From positions 44,245-108,244 of the forward strand of contig PLYA01000008.1 of the NCBI GenBank assembly GCA_003153315.1: a DNA stretch of 64,000 nt, written 5' to 3'. Below, one piece after another: positions 40,495-51,378 of this stretch (the first letter of the stretch is position 1; each line of letters opens with the position of its first letter). The notes under the pieces are model-generated. The model did not search any database, was not told where the DNA came from, and saw only the letters and a list, made by a program, of their open reading frames with translations. The DNA comes from Bacteroidota bacterium (GTDB taxonomy: Bacteria; Bacteroidota; Bacteroidia; B-17B0; Aurantibacillaceae). A program made the translations under genes and the position numbers.

Positions 40495-42486
40495 CTATTG
40501 CCTTTTAAAGTAATTTCCTTTGATTAGTTCTTCAAAAGGAATTCGTTTGTTCTTATACAAAGCAATTACAAAGGCATCTTTTATGGCTATTTTCTTGGCT
40601 TGCTTACACATAACATCGGCTTGCTTTAGTGTTTTATATTCTCCTAAGGTAAAACGCGTAATGCCATCGTCATATATTTGTCTTCTTACCGGGGGTAGCT
40701 GTAGTAACTTCGTAAAATCAAAATTATCTATTAAACGATAAGCCCCCACTTGTACTTTAAATGTAATACTATCTGCCGTAAGATCTCCGTATTTAGCCAG
40801 GAACTCGTTATAATTTAAGGTGCCGATATCTGCTTTTGTTTGTATGGTATCTATTTTAGTGTTCTTTATAAAGTCTTCCGAATATAAGTTAGCATCTGCT
40901 CTAAGTGTGGCGAATGAATCCAGTGTTACTGTAGATATGTTTTCTACAACACTCATCCCTTTGTATGTGTATTTTAATTCAAACTCATTCCCTGAAGGAA
41001 TGTTAAGTAAATATTCTCCTGTTGCCGAGTTTGAAGAAAAAGTACCCAAAAAATCTTTTCTTCCATGCTTTGATTTTATTCTTATTTCAGCTTCAACAGG
41101 TTTATCATCAAAATAAACAATACCACTAAGCACTACCAGTGCACTTGGTTTTCCAAAAATACTGGGTGTCACCAAATAAATATCCTGCAATCCATAGCCC
41201 CCTTTTCTTTCAGAAGAATAATATCCGCGTTGCCCGTCGGCAGATGCCCAATAATATTTATCATCCTGATTGGTGTTAATGGGTCTCCCAATATTATATG
41301 GTGTACCCCATTTCCCGTTTTTAAAATCAGACCTAAATATATCATAACCTCCGGTAGAATTATGCCCGGTGGAACTAAAGAACATGGTTTTGCCATCTGC
41401 CGTAATAAATGGAGCGTCTTCATCAAAAGGAGTATTTATGGTTGGGCCTAAATTTTTAACACTCCCATAGCTACCATCCGGTAAACGTTGGGCAAACCAA
41501 ATATCCCTTCCTCCTAACCCATTAGGGCGTTCGCTGGAAAAGTAAACAAATTTCTCATCCGGAGAAAAACAAATGCTTCCTTCCCAATAATTAGAATTAA
41601 TGCCCTTCATTTTTTCCGGCGCACTCCATTCTGTTCCTTTTAAATAACTAACAAAAATATCACCGCTACCCAAAGCAACGTTTCTGAAAATATAAAGGCT
41701 TTGTCCATCATGACTTAAATATAACGGGGCATCATTTCCTGTTGTATTAATTAAGGGACTAATAGATTTAGGCTCACCCCATTTTGTAGAGTCTTTCTTT
41801 TGTGAAATAAACACATCCTCAAAATACTCCCCTTTATCACTTGCTTTACCCGGTAATAGTTGTTTACCTCCTTTTGATTTTGGGCCACGATAGGCAAAAA
41901 CCATAAAACTTTCATTGCCCGGTAAAACAGGCGCATATTCAGATGCCGCAGTATTTATAGGGGGGCCTATATTAGTAATGGTAGCTATGGTTCCTTTGGC
42001 TATTTGGTCGGCAGAGTTTTTACATATTTCTATCTGACGATTAACAATCCCTTTGATAGTATCAGGCAAATTATTTGTGAGGTATAATTCAAACTGTTTA
42101 ATGGCATCGGCATATTTATCATTGTTTTCATACACTTTTCCTAAATAAAAATCATAGTCGGGTAATTTGTTTCTTATGGGTTCTGCAGCTTTAATGTTTT
42201 CCTCGGCTTTAGCAAAGTAAAAAGCATCGTAACATTCGCATGTTCCAAGTAAATATTTTAAATATAAATTGTCGGGGTGCGCTTTTGCTAAGGAATCATA
42301 GAGATTAAGGGAAAACATATACTCTTGATTTCTGTAATGCCTATCAGCTTCCATTAAAAGCTTCTTTTCGCTTTCGCTTAATGATTTTTGCAGCTCTGTT
42401 TTTAATGTATTATTGATTTGAGCTTTAGAAAATCCCCAGCTAAAAATAAAAAGAAGAAGAAAAATGTTCTTTAGCATGAAAAGCAA
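40495..42486 (-). CDS. TPR and WD40-like (PD40) beta-propeller outer membrane/T9SS-associated protein
   Basis: DEKFVYFSSERPNGLGGRDIWFAQR, GKTMFFSSTGHNSTGGYDIFRS, SPOR-like C-terminus. Confidence 0.75.
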   Translation of the reverse strand: MLFMLKNIFLLLFIFSWGFSKAQINNTLKTELQKSLSESEKKLLMEADRHYRNQEYMFSLNLYDSLAKAHPDNLYLKYLLGTCECYDAFYFAKAEENIKAAEPIRNKLPDYDFYLGKVYENNDKYADAIKQFELYLTNNLPDTIKGIVNRQIEICKNSADQIAKGTIATITNIGPPINTAASEYAPVLPGNESFMVFAYRGPKSKGGKQLLPGKASDKGEYFEDVFISQKKDSTKWGEPKSISPLINTTGNDAPLYLSHDGQSLYIFRNVALGSGDIFVSYLKGTEWSAPEKMKGINSNYWEGSICFSPDEKFVYFSSERPNGLGGRDIWFAQRLPDGSYGSVKNLGPTINTPFDEDAPFITADGKTMFFSSTGHNSTGGYDIFRSDFKNGKWGTPYNIGRPINTNQDDKYYWASADGQRGYYSSERKGGYGLQDIYLVTPSIFGKPSALVVLSGIVYFDDKPVEAEIRIKSKHGRKDFLGTFSSNSATGEYLLNIPSGNEFELKYTYKGMSVVENISTVTLDSFATLRADANLYSEDFIKNTKIDTIQTKADIGTLNYNEFLAKYGDLTADSITFKVQVGAYRLIDNFDFTKLLQLPPVRRQIYDDGITRFTLGEYKTLKQADVMCKQAKKIAIKDAFVIALYKNKRIPFEELIKGNYFKRQ

Positions 42487-42530
42487 ATGTTGTTTTACAA
42501 ATCAAAACTAAGTAAAAAATCTAATATGTG

Positions 42531-44291
42531 TTAAATTTCTATTTCTGAGAACTGATGCTCATAAAGACTCTTAAAATGTCCGTTTTTCCTTAAAAGCTCT
42601 TGCAGGGTACCTGTTTCTATAATCTTTCCGTTTTCTATAATCATTATACAGGTAGCATTTTGTATAGTAGCTAACCTGTGAGCAATAATAAAAGAAGTGC
42701 GGCCTTTTGTTATTTTTTCAGTAGCAGATTGTATCAATTGTTCTGTTTCGGTATCTATAGATGATGTTGCTTCATCTAAAACTAAAATAGAAGGTTTGTG
42801 TACATAGGCTCTTAAAAACGCTATCATTTGTCGCTGACCAGTGGACAACATACTTCCGCGTTCTCTTACATTAAAATCATAGCCATCGGGCAGTTGCATA
42901 ATAAAATCATGCGCACCAATGTATTTGGCAGCTTCTATAATCTCATTATCAGCAATAGCTTTATTGTATAAAGAGATATTGTTTTTAATAGAATCTGAAA
43001 AAAGAAAAACATCCTGCAACACTACCGCTATTTGTGAACGAAGAAAATCTACATCAAAATTGTTCTGTGGAATATTATCAAACAAAACCTCTCCTTTATT
43101 AATCTCATAATACCTGCCCATTAAATTCATAATGGTTGATTTACCAGAACCAGTTGCCCCAACCAAAGCAATGGTGTCTCCAGGGTTTACGGTAAAGGAC
43201 ACATCTTTTAATACGTAATTTTCTGTGTTGTAAGCAAACCAAACGTTCTTAAATTCTACTTGTCCGTTTAGATGTTGTATAAGATTTCCCGTGTTGTTAA
43301 TCTTTTCATTTGTATCCAATAATTTAAATACGCGCTCTGCGGAGACCATTCCCATTTGTAAAGTATTTATTCTGTCTGCCAGCATACGTATGGGCCTGAA
43401 CATCATACCTGTAAGCATAATAAAAAACGTAATATCTCCTGCAGTAACATTAAAATACTTAGAACCAAAACCACTATAAAATATAATAAGCGCAATGGCT
43501 AAAGAAGATAGTATTTCCACAATCGGAAAGAAAATAGAATAATACCAGATTGATTTTATATTGGCAGCTTTGTGTTGCTCATTAATAGCAACAAATTTTT
43601 CATACTCTTTTTGCTGACGATTAAACAATTGCACCACTTGCATACCCTGTATGTGTTCTTGCACAAAATTATTTAAAGCGGCCACCGCATTACGCACCTG
43701 ATTGAAGGTACTTTTTACTCCCCGCTGAAAAAACTTGGTGGCAATAAATAACAAAGGAATGGTAATTAAAACAACTAAGGTTAATTGCCAGCTGACTAAA
43801 AACATAGAAACTAAAAACACCAGCAAACTAAGCATATCGCCCATAATAACAATAAAGCCCTGAGAGAATACATCTGCCAAAGCCTCTACATCAGATACGG
43901 AACGGGTTACTAAAGTTCCTATAGGTGTAGTATCAAAATAAGAATTCTTAAAAGAAAGGATGTGTTTAAACAGCTTTGTGCGAAGGTCTTTAATAATGCT
44001 TTGGCCAATGGTTGCCGTTATTATGGTGTTGCTTAATTGCAAGAAAGCTTCCAATAGAAGAGAGGATAAAAGTATTCCCGAAAAAAGAGTTATCATTTCT
44101 ACATTTTTGGTAGAAACATAATCGTCTAATATTTTCTTTACTAAAAGAGGGCGGGCAATGGTTAAGCCTGCGAGCACAATGGTAATAGACACAGCGATAT
44201 AAAACCTGCCCATATAGGGCTTTATAAAACTGAAAATACGCGTGAGTAATTTCCAATCAAAGCTTTGTTTATTTTTTTTCTCTGTGCTCAA
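42531..44291 (-). CDS. ABC exporter, fused permease/ATPase (MsbA-like)
   Basis: Walker A GATGSGKSTIMNLM, LSTGQRQMIAFLRA, LVLDEATSSID. Confidence 0.93.
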   Translation of the reverse strand: MSTEKKNKQSFDWKLLTRIFSFIKPYMGRFYIAVSITIVLAGLTIARPLLVKKILDDYVSTKNVEMITLFSGILLSSLLLEAFLQLSNTIITATIGQSIIKDLRTKLFKHILSFKNSYFDTTPIGTLVTRSVSDVEALADVFSQGFIVIMGDMLSLLVFLVSMFLVSWQLTLVVLITIPLLFIATKFFQRGVKSTFNQVRNAVAALNNFVQEHIQGMQVVQLFNRQQKEYEKFVAINEQHKAANIKSIWYYSIFFPIVEILSSLAIALIIFYSGFGSKYFNVTAGDITFFIMLTGMMFRPIRMLADRINTLQMGMVSAERVFKLLDTNEKINNTGNLIQHLNGQVEFKNVWFAYNTENYVLKDVSFTVNPGDTIALVGATGSGKSTIMNLMGRYYEINKGEVLFDNIPQNNFDVDFLRSQIAVVLQDVFLFSDSIKNNISLYNKAIADNEIIEAAKYIGAHDFIMQLPDGYDFNVRERGSMLSTGQRQMIAFLRAYVHKPSILVLDEATSSIDTETEQLIQSATEKITKGRTSFIIAHRLATIQNATCIMIIENGKIIETGTLQELLRKNGHFKSLYEHQFSEIEI

Positions 44292-44297
44292 TATATC

Positions 44298-45059
44298 TTA
44301 CATGAAAATAGTTGACGGGTACTCTATACTTTCTAAATGCAACCCTTTTCCGGTAATGGAAGCACCCGCTTCGTTTCGGTTTTTAGATTGTACAATTTTC
44401 TCAAAATCATTTATACTAATCTTTTTGGCACCCACATCTAACATAGTACCAACCAATGCGCGTACCATATTGCGTAAAAACCGATTGGCTTTAATGGTAA
44501 AAATAATGCTATTGTTTTCTCTTGTCCAATTGCATTCCATTATATCGCAAATATAATTAGCGTGATTGTTATTTACTTTAGTAAAACTGGTAAAATCTTT
44601 TGTGCCTCTAATAATTGCAGCGGCTTCATTCATTAAATCAACATCAATAGCTCCGTATATATAAGCAGAGAAATCATTTACAAACGGATTGGGCACTTGG
44701 TGTATATAGTATTTATAAATTCGCGCCGTAGCACTAAATCTTGCGTTTGCATTATTTTGTACGGGCAAAATATTAATCAGAGAGATATCTTTAGGTACAC
44801 AATGATTCATCTTAAAAAGCCAATTATGTTTATCGCTTAGTAAATCTTCTTTTCCGCAATCAAAATGTGCGTAATATTCTTTAGCATGTACTCCGGTATC
44901 GGTTCTTCCGCAACCAATTAAAGTAATCTTTTCATGAAGCAATAAACTTAGCCTCTCCTGCAATATTTGTTGAATGGTTAAAGGTGTATTAAGCTGAAAT
45001 TGCCAACCGTGGTAATTCTTTCCATTATAAGCAAGGTGCAAAAAGTAGCGCGGCAACAA
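44298..45059 (-). CDS. truA: tRNA pseudouridine(38-40) synthase
   Basis: YNGKNYHGWQFQ, GCGRTDTGVHA. Confidence 0.95.
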   Translation of the reverse strand: MLPRYFLHLAYNGKNYHGWQFQLNTPLTIQQILQERLSLLLHEKITLIGCGRTDTGVHAKEYYAHFDCGKEDLLSDKHNWLFKMNHCVPKDISLINILPVQNNANARFSATARIYKYYIHQVPNPFVNDFSAYIYGAIDVDLMNEAAAIIRGTKDFTSFTKVNNNHANYICDIMECNWTRENNSIIFTIKANRFLRNMVRALVGTMLDVGAKKISINDFEKIVQSKNRNEAGASITGKGLHLESIEYPSTIFM

Positions 45060-45089
45060 GGTTCAGTTATTCTGTATATAAATTATAAA

Positions 45090-45470
45090 TTAACCCTTAA
45101 CAGCTTCCATGCAAATCTCTACGTTGGCATCTTTGGGTAATCTCGATGCTTCTACCGTAGCCCGTGCCGGAAAATCTTTGGTAAAGTAAGCGCTATAAGC
45201 TTCGTTTACTTGCACAAAGTCGTTCAGGTTTTTTAAGAAAATAGTTGTTTTAACCACGTTTTCAAAACCCATTCCCGCTTCTTCCAAAATGTGTTTCATG
45301 TAATCCATCACATGGCGGGTTTCCTCTTTAATGCCGCACTTATAAAGCTTGTTGGTATTCATATCCAAAGCTATTTGCCCTGAAATGTACAAGGTGTTGT
45401 TAGCTAAAACGGCTTGGTTATATGGTCCGATTGGTGAAGGTGCTTTGGTGGTATTTATAATTTTTTTCAT
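45090..45470 (-). CDS. RidA-family reactive intermediate deaminase
   Basis: APSPIGPYNQAVLANNTLYISGQIA; FPARATVEASRLPKDANVEI. Confidence 0.95.
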   Translation of the reverse strand: MKKIINTTKAPSPIGPYNQAVLANNTLYISGQIALDMNTNKLYKCGIKEETRHVMDYMKHILEEAGMGFENVVKTTIFLKNLNDFVQVNEAYSAYFTKDFPARATVEASRLPKDANVEICMEAVKG

Positions 45471-45578
45471 TTTATTTATTGGTTGCTAAGGCAACAAATT
45501 TACGCTTTTTTGCCATAAGAAGATAGGTATATAGCCTTGCTTTTAAAATGTGTATTTTTGCCATCCTAAAAAAATAAA

Positions 45579-46223
45579 ATGCTTACTGTTAAATTTTTTA
45601 CATTCAGCCCTTTTAGTGAAAACACTTATGTGTTGCATGATGAAACCAATGAATGTGTTATTATTGATGCCGGTTGCTACACTTCTCAAGAGCAAGCGAT
45701 TTTAAAAGATTATATCTCCGATAAAAAACTTAAACCTATGATGCTGCTTTGTACCCATGCACACATAGACCATATTACCGGCAACCGATTTGTTTTTGAT
45801 ACTTACGGACTGAAACCCATGCTGCACAAAAATGATATGTTTGCTTTAGAGGCTCAGGAGCGCGTTTGCGAGATGTATCAAATAAATTACGACCCGTCTC
45901 CCATGCCCGATAAATTTCTTTCAGATGGAGACGAGCTTATTTTTGGCAACACTAAACTTAAAGTTTTATTTGTTCCGGGGCACTCTCCTGGGCATGTGGC
46001 TTTCTATTCTAAAGAAAATCATTTGATAGTAAATGGCGATGTACTATTTAAAGGAACCGTTGGGAGGACTGATTTACCGGGTAGTAATTATAATGATTTA
46101 GAAAAAAGCATTAAAACAAAACTATATACCTTACCCGATGAAACCACGGTTTACTCGGGACACGGACCCGTTACCAACATCGGTTATGAGAAAACACACA
46201 ACATGTTTATTACGGCAGATTAA
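45579..46223 (+). CDS. MBL-fold metallo-hydrolase (glyoxalase II-like)
   Basis: LCTHAHIDHITGN, VPGHSPGHVAF, GRTDLPGSN, YSGHGPVTNIG. Confidence 0.92.
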   Translation: MLTVKFFTFSPFSENTYVLHDETNECVIIDAGCYTSQEQAILKDYISDKKLKPMMLLCTHAHIDHITGNRFVFDTYGLKPMLHKNDMFALEAQERVCEMYQINYDPSPMPDKFLSDGDELIFGNTKLKVLFVPGHSPGHVAFYSKENHLIVNGDVLFKGTVGRTDLPGSNYNDLEKSIKTKLYTLPDETTVYSGHGPVTNIGYEKTHNMFITAD

Positions 46224-46238
46224 TTATTTGCCCTGCAA

Positions 46239-47021
46239 ATGAAGCAAGTTGATTTATTGCTACTAAAAGAATTCTTAGATGAGAAATGCTTTTTATACAA
46301 CAACAATAAGTTTATTGAAAGTGACCCTATCTCTATTCCACACCTGTTTACTAAAAAACAGGATATAGAAATTGCCGCCTTTTTTGCCGCCACCATTGCC
46401 TGGGGTAACCGACAAAGCATTATTAAGAACGCCAACAAACTGATGCAAGGGATGGATTTTGCTCCCCATAGTTTTATAAGTGGGGCTACGCCAAAAGAGA
46501 TTAAACGCTTCTCGGGTTTTGTGCATCGCACCTTTAATGGTATCGATTGCATGTTCTTTATTCAATCACTTCAAAATATCTATAAAAAACACAACAGCTT
46601 AGAAATTCTTTTTACTAAAGGCATACAGCGCACCGACGAGAATATTAAAAACGGATTGGTTAATTTTAGAGAAGAGTTTTTTGCCGTTAAACACCCTTTG
46701 CGTACACAAAAGCATGTATCTAACCCGTTGAAAAACAGCGGCGCCAAAAGACTTTGTATGTTTTTGCGTTGGATGGTTCGCCACGATAAAGCCGGGGTAG
46801 ATTTTGGCATTTGGAAACACATAAGCCCCGCCCAACTATGTTTGCCCTTAGATTTGCACGCGGGCAATGTTAGCCGCAAACTTGGCTTGCTTATCCGAAA
46901 ACAAAACGATTGGCAAGCAGTAGAAGAAGTAACTCACCTTTTAAAACAACTTGACGCCAAAGACCCCATTAAATACGATTTTGCGCTTTTTGGACTCGGT
47001 GTATTTGAAGGATTTAAGTAG
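46239..47021 (+). CDS. TIGR02757/DUF2400 family protein
   Basis: KQDIEIAAFFAATIAWGNRQSIIKNANKLM...RMCMFLRWMVRHD-like motif, VDFGIWKHISPAQLCLPLDLHAGNVSRKLGL. Confidence 0.9.
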   Translation: MKQVDLLLLKEFLDEKCFLYNNNKFIESDPISIPHLFTKKQDIEIAAFFAATIAWGNRQSIIKNANKLMQGMDFAPHSFISGATPKEIKRFSGFVHRTFNGIDCMFFIQSLQNIYKKHNSLEILFTKGIQRTDENIKNGLVNFREEFFAVKHPLRTQKHVSNPLKNSGAKRLCMFLRWMVRHDKAGVDFGIWKHISPAQLCLPLDLHAGNVSRKLGLLIRKQNDWQAVEEVTHLLKQLDAKDPIKYDFALFGLGVFEGFK

Positions 47022-47132
47022 CTTTTGGGGTTCCGGCGAGCAATTACCTTTGCATCACTATGTGCTTTTTAACCCTACTATAACAAATAGATTGTTAACC
47101 CATAAAATAAAAACATAAAGTACAGGCCTTAA

Positions 47133-47324
47133 ATGGATACCTACACAAAAAATAGGAACGTTAATAGAAATTCTATACTTGAATCCCTAAACCCGGGACT
47201 TGCTTACCCGAAAACAAAGACTACTAAATATGTCCGTTTTTATTCTAAAGTAATTCGCAATACTTTGTTAATTATTTCTTATTTTTTGCTTTGGCGGTTC
47301 ATTAAAAAGCTCTACCTTTCATAG
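47133..47324 (+). CDS. Small hypothetical membrane protein
   Basis: 63 aa with one hydrophobic segment; intergenic between two + genes. Confidence 0.3.
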   Translation: MDTYTKNRNVNRNSILESLNPGLAYPKTKTTKYVRFYSKVIRNTLLIISYFLLWRFIKKLYLS

Positions 47325-47348
47325 CTTATTTAATTGTAAATTTTAAGT

Positions 47349-48224
47349 ATGAAGGCATACGTATTTCCCGGACAGGGTTCTCAGTTTTCAGGCATGGGCA
47401 AAGAGCTGTATGAGAGTAATAAATCAGCCAAGAACCTGTTTGAAAAAGCCAACAGCATATTAGGTTTCCGCATTACCGATGTGATGTTTGGTGGCAGCGA
47501 AGAAGAGCTTAGGCAAACAAAAATTACACAACCTGCCATATTTTTACACTCGGCTGTGTTGGCTCATACCCTACCCGATTTTAAGCCCGACATGGTTGCG
47601 GGGCACTCTTTAGGAGAATTTTCTGCCTTGGTAGCCAACAAAACCCTATCGTTTGAAGATGCACTCAAGCTGGTATACAAACGCGCCTTAGCCATGCAAC
47701 ATGCTTGTGAGGTAAACAAAGGCACTATGGCTGCCATACTTAATTTAGATGATAAAGTAGCGGAAGGGGTTTGTGCAAGCATTACAGAGGAAGTGGTGGT
47801 TCCGGCAAACTACAATTGCCCGGGGCAGCTGGTAATTTCAGGCAGTATAAAAGGTATTGAAATTGCCTGCGAAAAAATGAAAGCCGCCGGTGCTAAACGT
47901 GCTTTAGTTTTACCTGTGGGTGGTGCGTTTCACTCTCCTTTAATGGAACCCGCCCGTACCGAATTAGCAGAAGCCATAAACCAAACAACGTTTAATGCTC
48001 CTGTTTGTCCTGTATATCAAAACGTAAATGCAAAAGCAGTAACCAACCCCCTAGAAATTAAAAAGAACCTAGTTGCACAATTAACGGCATCTGTGCGCTG
48101 GACGCAAACCATAGAACAAATGTTGACCGATGGCGCTACACAATTTATAGAGGTTGGTCCAGGCAAAGTTCTCCAGGGTTTAATAAAAAAAGTAAATAAA
48201 GAAGTAGAGGCGCTAAGCGCATAA
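47349..48224 (+). CDS. fabD: ACP S-malonyltransferase
   Basis: FPGQGSQFSGMGKELY, VAGHSLGEFSAL. Confidence 0.96.
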   Translation: MKAYVFPGQGSQFSGMGKELYESNKSAKNLFEKANSILGFRITDVMFGGSEEELRQTKITQPAIFLHSAVLAHTLPDFKPDMVAGHSLGEFSALVANKTLSFEDALKLVYKRALAMQHACEVNKGTMAAILNLDDKVAEGVCASITEEVVVPANYNCPGQLVISGSIKGIEIACEKMKAAGAKRALVLPVGGAFHSPLMEPARTELAEAINQTTFNAPVCPVYQNVNAKAVTNPLEIKKNLVAQLTASVRWTQTIEQMLTDGATQFIEVGPGKVLQGLIKKVNKEVEALSA

Positions 48225-48229
48225 GCAAT

Positions 48230-49030
48230 ATGATAAAACAAAAAGACACAAGATATAAGACATTAGATATAAGGCGGTTTCTCAAGGCTCATATATCATT
48301 TTCCTTTCCGGTCTTTCTAATATCTCTTTGTCTCATATCTCAAATCTGCTCCGCGCAATATAATTTCTTACAGGGTATTGGGGTTTTTGCGGGAGAAACC
48401 TCTTCACGCGACAGATATAAGAACGGTTATCCTTTAGATTTAAAAGATGACCCTACTTTTCTGCACGCCTATCCTCCTTCTCATAATTCAACCGAAAGAG
48501 AAAGTTGGAGTGTGGGTGTTTATTTGGAAATGCTTAAAAGTGCTGATTGGCGTTGGGTTAGCGAGTTTGATTATTGCAACAAGGGTGCCGTAGAAGGGGA
48601 TGAAATAATAAATGCTGCCACTAATCAATTAGCTAAAGCCACCAATAAATATGGAAACATACAATGGAATAATTATTTAAAACGTTGGGTAGATCTTGGT
48701 TTTCGTTTTAAAACGTATATTATGGTTGGTGTAAGAGCAGAATATACGATGTTAAAAAGCACACCCGCTTATTCATATGTTGCCGGCAATGCCAGAAGAA
48801 TTACTGGTAGCCTGGATGTGGGAATTGGCGCAGAGTTTCACTTGAAGGGGCATTGGAATTTATTTGTAGAAGAACACTACAACCCCGATGTTCTTTCTGT
48901 TTATAATAAAAACAAAGTTACTTTATGGAACCGCACTTGGGAAACCCGTGTAGGTGTAATTTATAGATTTAAAAGTGGTATTGGTTCGGTAGATTTAGAT
49001 TGTAATGCGCCACGCTATCATGGCAGATAA
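48230..49030 (+). CDS. Hypothetical outer membrane protein
   Basis: Hydrophobic N-terminal segment and beta-barrel-like alternation. Confidence 0.6.
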   Translation: MIKQKDTRYKTLDIRRFLKAHISFSFPVFLISLCLISQICSAQYNFLQGIGVFAGETSSRDRYKNGYPLDLKDDPTFLHAYPPSHNSTERESWSVGVYLEMLKSADWRWVSEFDYCNKGAVEGDEIINAATNQLAKATNKYGNIQWNNYLKRWVDLGFRFKTYIMVGVRAEYTMLKSTPAYSYVAGNARRITGSLDVGIGAEFHLKGHWNLFVEEHYNPDVLSVYNKNKVTLWNRTWETRVGVIYRFKSGIGSVDLDCNAPRYHGR

Positions 49031-49040
49031 AAATTAAACT

Positions 49041-50258
49041 ATGGTTATTTCAAAAGAAGCTTTATACTCACTCACCAAAGGAGTGATGATGCCACAGGAA
49101 GAAATGCTTGAAGTGGCACGTAAAAAAGGAAAGCTGTTTATAGGCATTCCAAACGAAATTGCTTATCAGGAAAACAGGGTGCCCTTAGTGCCCGATGCTG
49201 TTGCCTTATTGGTAAACCATGGTCACCGCGTGCTTATAGAAACCAACGCAGGTAAAGCCGCTAATTTTTTAGATAACGATTATAGTGAAGCCGGTGCAGA
49301 GATTGCCTACTCTGCCGAAGAAGTTTATAAAGCAGATACCATAGTAAAGATTGCTCCGCCTACGATGGAAGAAGTAGAGTTGATGCAACAAAAACAAACC
49401 ATACTTTCTGCTCTGCAGTTTACTGCACACCCCGAAGAATTCTTAAAAAAATTATCGCAAAAGAAAATAAATGCTGTTGCTGTTGATTGGATTACTGATG
49501 AAGTCGGCATTTTTCCATTTGTGCGTGCCATGGGCGAAATCGCAGGCGGAGCATCTATACTAATTGCGGCCGAATATCTTTCAAACACACACAACGGTGT
49601 AGGCGCTATATTAGGGGGTATCTCCGGTATTTCTCCAACCGAAGTGGTCATCATAGGCGCAGGTACTGTTGGCGAATTTGCCGCAAGAGCCGCTATTGGT
49701 TTAGGCGCATATGTAAAAGTGTTTGATAGCTCTACCAGCAGATTAAGGCGCTTACAAAGTTCTTTAGGTACACGCATATTTACTTCTATCATACAACCTA
49801 AAGTATTGGCAAAGCATTTGAAATCAGCAGATGTGGTTATAGGGGCTATCCGTTCTAAAACAGGCAGAGCCCCCATTATTATTACCGAAGCAATGGTAAG
49901 TGAAATGAAAGTGGGCGCTGTTATTATTGATGTAAGTATAGATCAGGGCGGTTGCTGCGAAACATCTGAATTAACTAACCATTCTAAACCCGTATTTAGA
50001 AAACATGGCGTAATACATTATTGTGTGCCTAATATTGCATCCAGAGTATCGCGCACGGCATCCTATGCATTTAGCAACTTGTTTTTACAAATACTTTTGT
50101 CATTAGGCGATGAGGGTGGTTTTGAAAGTCTAATCCGAAAAGATACCGGGTTGCGCAACGGTGTATATTTCTATAACGGCGTGCTAACTAATCAATATTT
50201 GGCAGAAACGTTTAACCTTCCGTTTAAAGATATTAATTTACTGGTGGGTATGTATTAA
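49041..50258 (+). CDS. Alanine dehydrogenase / AlaDH-PNT family
   Basis: IGIPNEIAYQENRVPLVPDAVALLVNHGHRVLIETNAG; GAGTVGEFAARAAIGLGA. Confidence 0.92.
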   Translation: MVISKEALYSLTKGVMMPQEEMLEVARKKGKLFIGIPNEIAYQENRVPLVPDAVALLVNHGHRVLIETNAGKAANFLDNDYSEAGAEIAYSAEEVYKADTIVKIAPPTMEEVELMQQKQTILSALQFTAHPEEFLKKLSQKKINAVAVDWITDEVGIFPFVRAMGEIAGGASILIAAEYLSNTHNGVGAILGGISGISPTEVVIIGAGTVGEFAARAAIGLGAYVKVFDSSTSRLRRLQSSLGTRIFTSIIQPKVLAKHLKSADVVIGAIRSKTGRAPIIITEAMVSEMKVGAVIIDVSIDQGGCCETSELTNHSKPVFRKHGVIHYCVPNIASRVSRTASYAFSNLFLQILLSLGDEGGFESLIRKDTGLRNGVYFYNGVLTNQYLAETFNLPFKDINLLVGMY

Positions 50259-50291
50259 TTGTTGGATATACATTTTGCATAAAAAATTATA

Positions 50292-51359
50292 ATGAGCGAA
50301 GAGAAAATAAAAGTTGGAATAACACAGGGTGATATAAACGGTATAGGTTTAGAAATCATATTAAAAACATTTGCAGAGCCAGAATTGGTTGATATTTGCA
50401 CCCCCATTTTATTCAGCTCTCAAAAAACACTTAGCTATTACCGCAAAGTAACGGGTATGGAGGAGTTAAATTTTAATGCTATTCGAGACCTAAAACAAAT
50501 ACATACCAAAAAAATAAATGTATTTGTTTGTTATGAAGAAGAGGTTCCTTTTGAAATTGGCAAATCAACCCTCGAAGGAGGAAAATACGCGCTCATCTCT
50601 TTGCAAAAAGCCTGTGAAGCCGCTAAACAAGGAATGGTTGATGTGATTGTTACTGCGCCTATCAATAAAAAGAACATACAATCCGAACAATTCAAATTTC
50701 CCGGACACAGTGAGTTTTTAGCTTCTTATTTTGGTTTTGAAAAAGGCGCTATGATGTTGATGTGTAGTGATGGTTTGCGCATTGGATTGGTTACCGGCCA
50801 CGTGCCTTTACAACAAGTAACCGCACTTATTACTCAAGATAAAATAGCGGATAAAATCATTCATTTAAACAAAACCCTTAAAACAGACTTCGGAATACAA
50901 AAACCGCGTATTGCTGTTTTATCACTTAACCCTCACGCAGGGGATGGTGGCGTTATTGGCTCCGAAGACGATACGGTTATTAAACCCGCTATTGATAGAT
51001 TAAAAGAAGAGATATTGGTTTATGGTCCTTATTCTGCCGATGGTTTTTTTGGAGCACAAACGTATAAAAAGTTTGATGCTATACTTGCTATGTATCACGA
51101 TCAGGGATTAATTCCTTTTAAAGCCATGTCGTTTAATAACGGTGTAAATTTTACAACCGGATTACCCATTATACGCACTTCGCCCGACCATGGTACTGCT
51201 TATGATATAGCCGGAAAAAACAAAGCAGACGCGGGTTCGTTTCGTAAAGCATTATATATGGCGATAGATATTTATCGTAATCGTAAAGCTTATAAAGAAT
51301 CAAGCGCAAACCCATTAAAATCAAATCCTATTAGCAAACAAACATCCTTTAGAGATTAA
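50292..51359 (+). CDS. pdxA: 4-hydroxythreonine-4-phosphate dehydrogenase
   Basis: ITQGDINGIGLEIILK, APINKKNIQ, FPGHSEFLA, MYHDQGLIPFK, GTAYDIAGKNKAD. Confidence 0.95.
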   Translation: MSEEKIKVGITQGDINGIGLEIILKTFAEPELVDICTPILFSSQKTLSYYRKVTGMEELNFNAIRDLKQIHTKKINVFVCYEEEVPFEIGKSTLEGGKYALISLQKACEAAKQGMVDVIVTAPINKKNIQSEQFKFPGHSEFLASYFGFEKGAMMLMCSDGLRIGLVTGHVPLQQVTALITQDKIADKIIHLNKTLKTDFGIQKPRIAVLSLNPHAGDGGVIGSEDDTVIKPAIDRLKEEILVYGPYSADGFFGAQTYKKFDAILAMYHDQGLIPFKAMSFNNGVNFTTGLPIIRTSPDHGTAYDIAGKNKADAGSFRKALYMAIDIYRNRKAYKESSANPLKSNPISKQTSFRD

Positions 51360-51378
51360 CAAAATAATTTTGAATAAT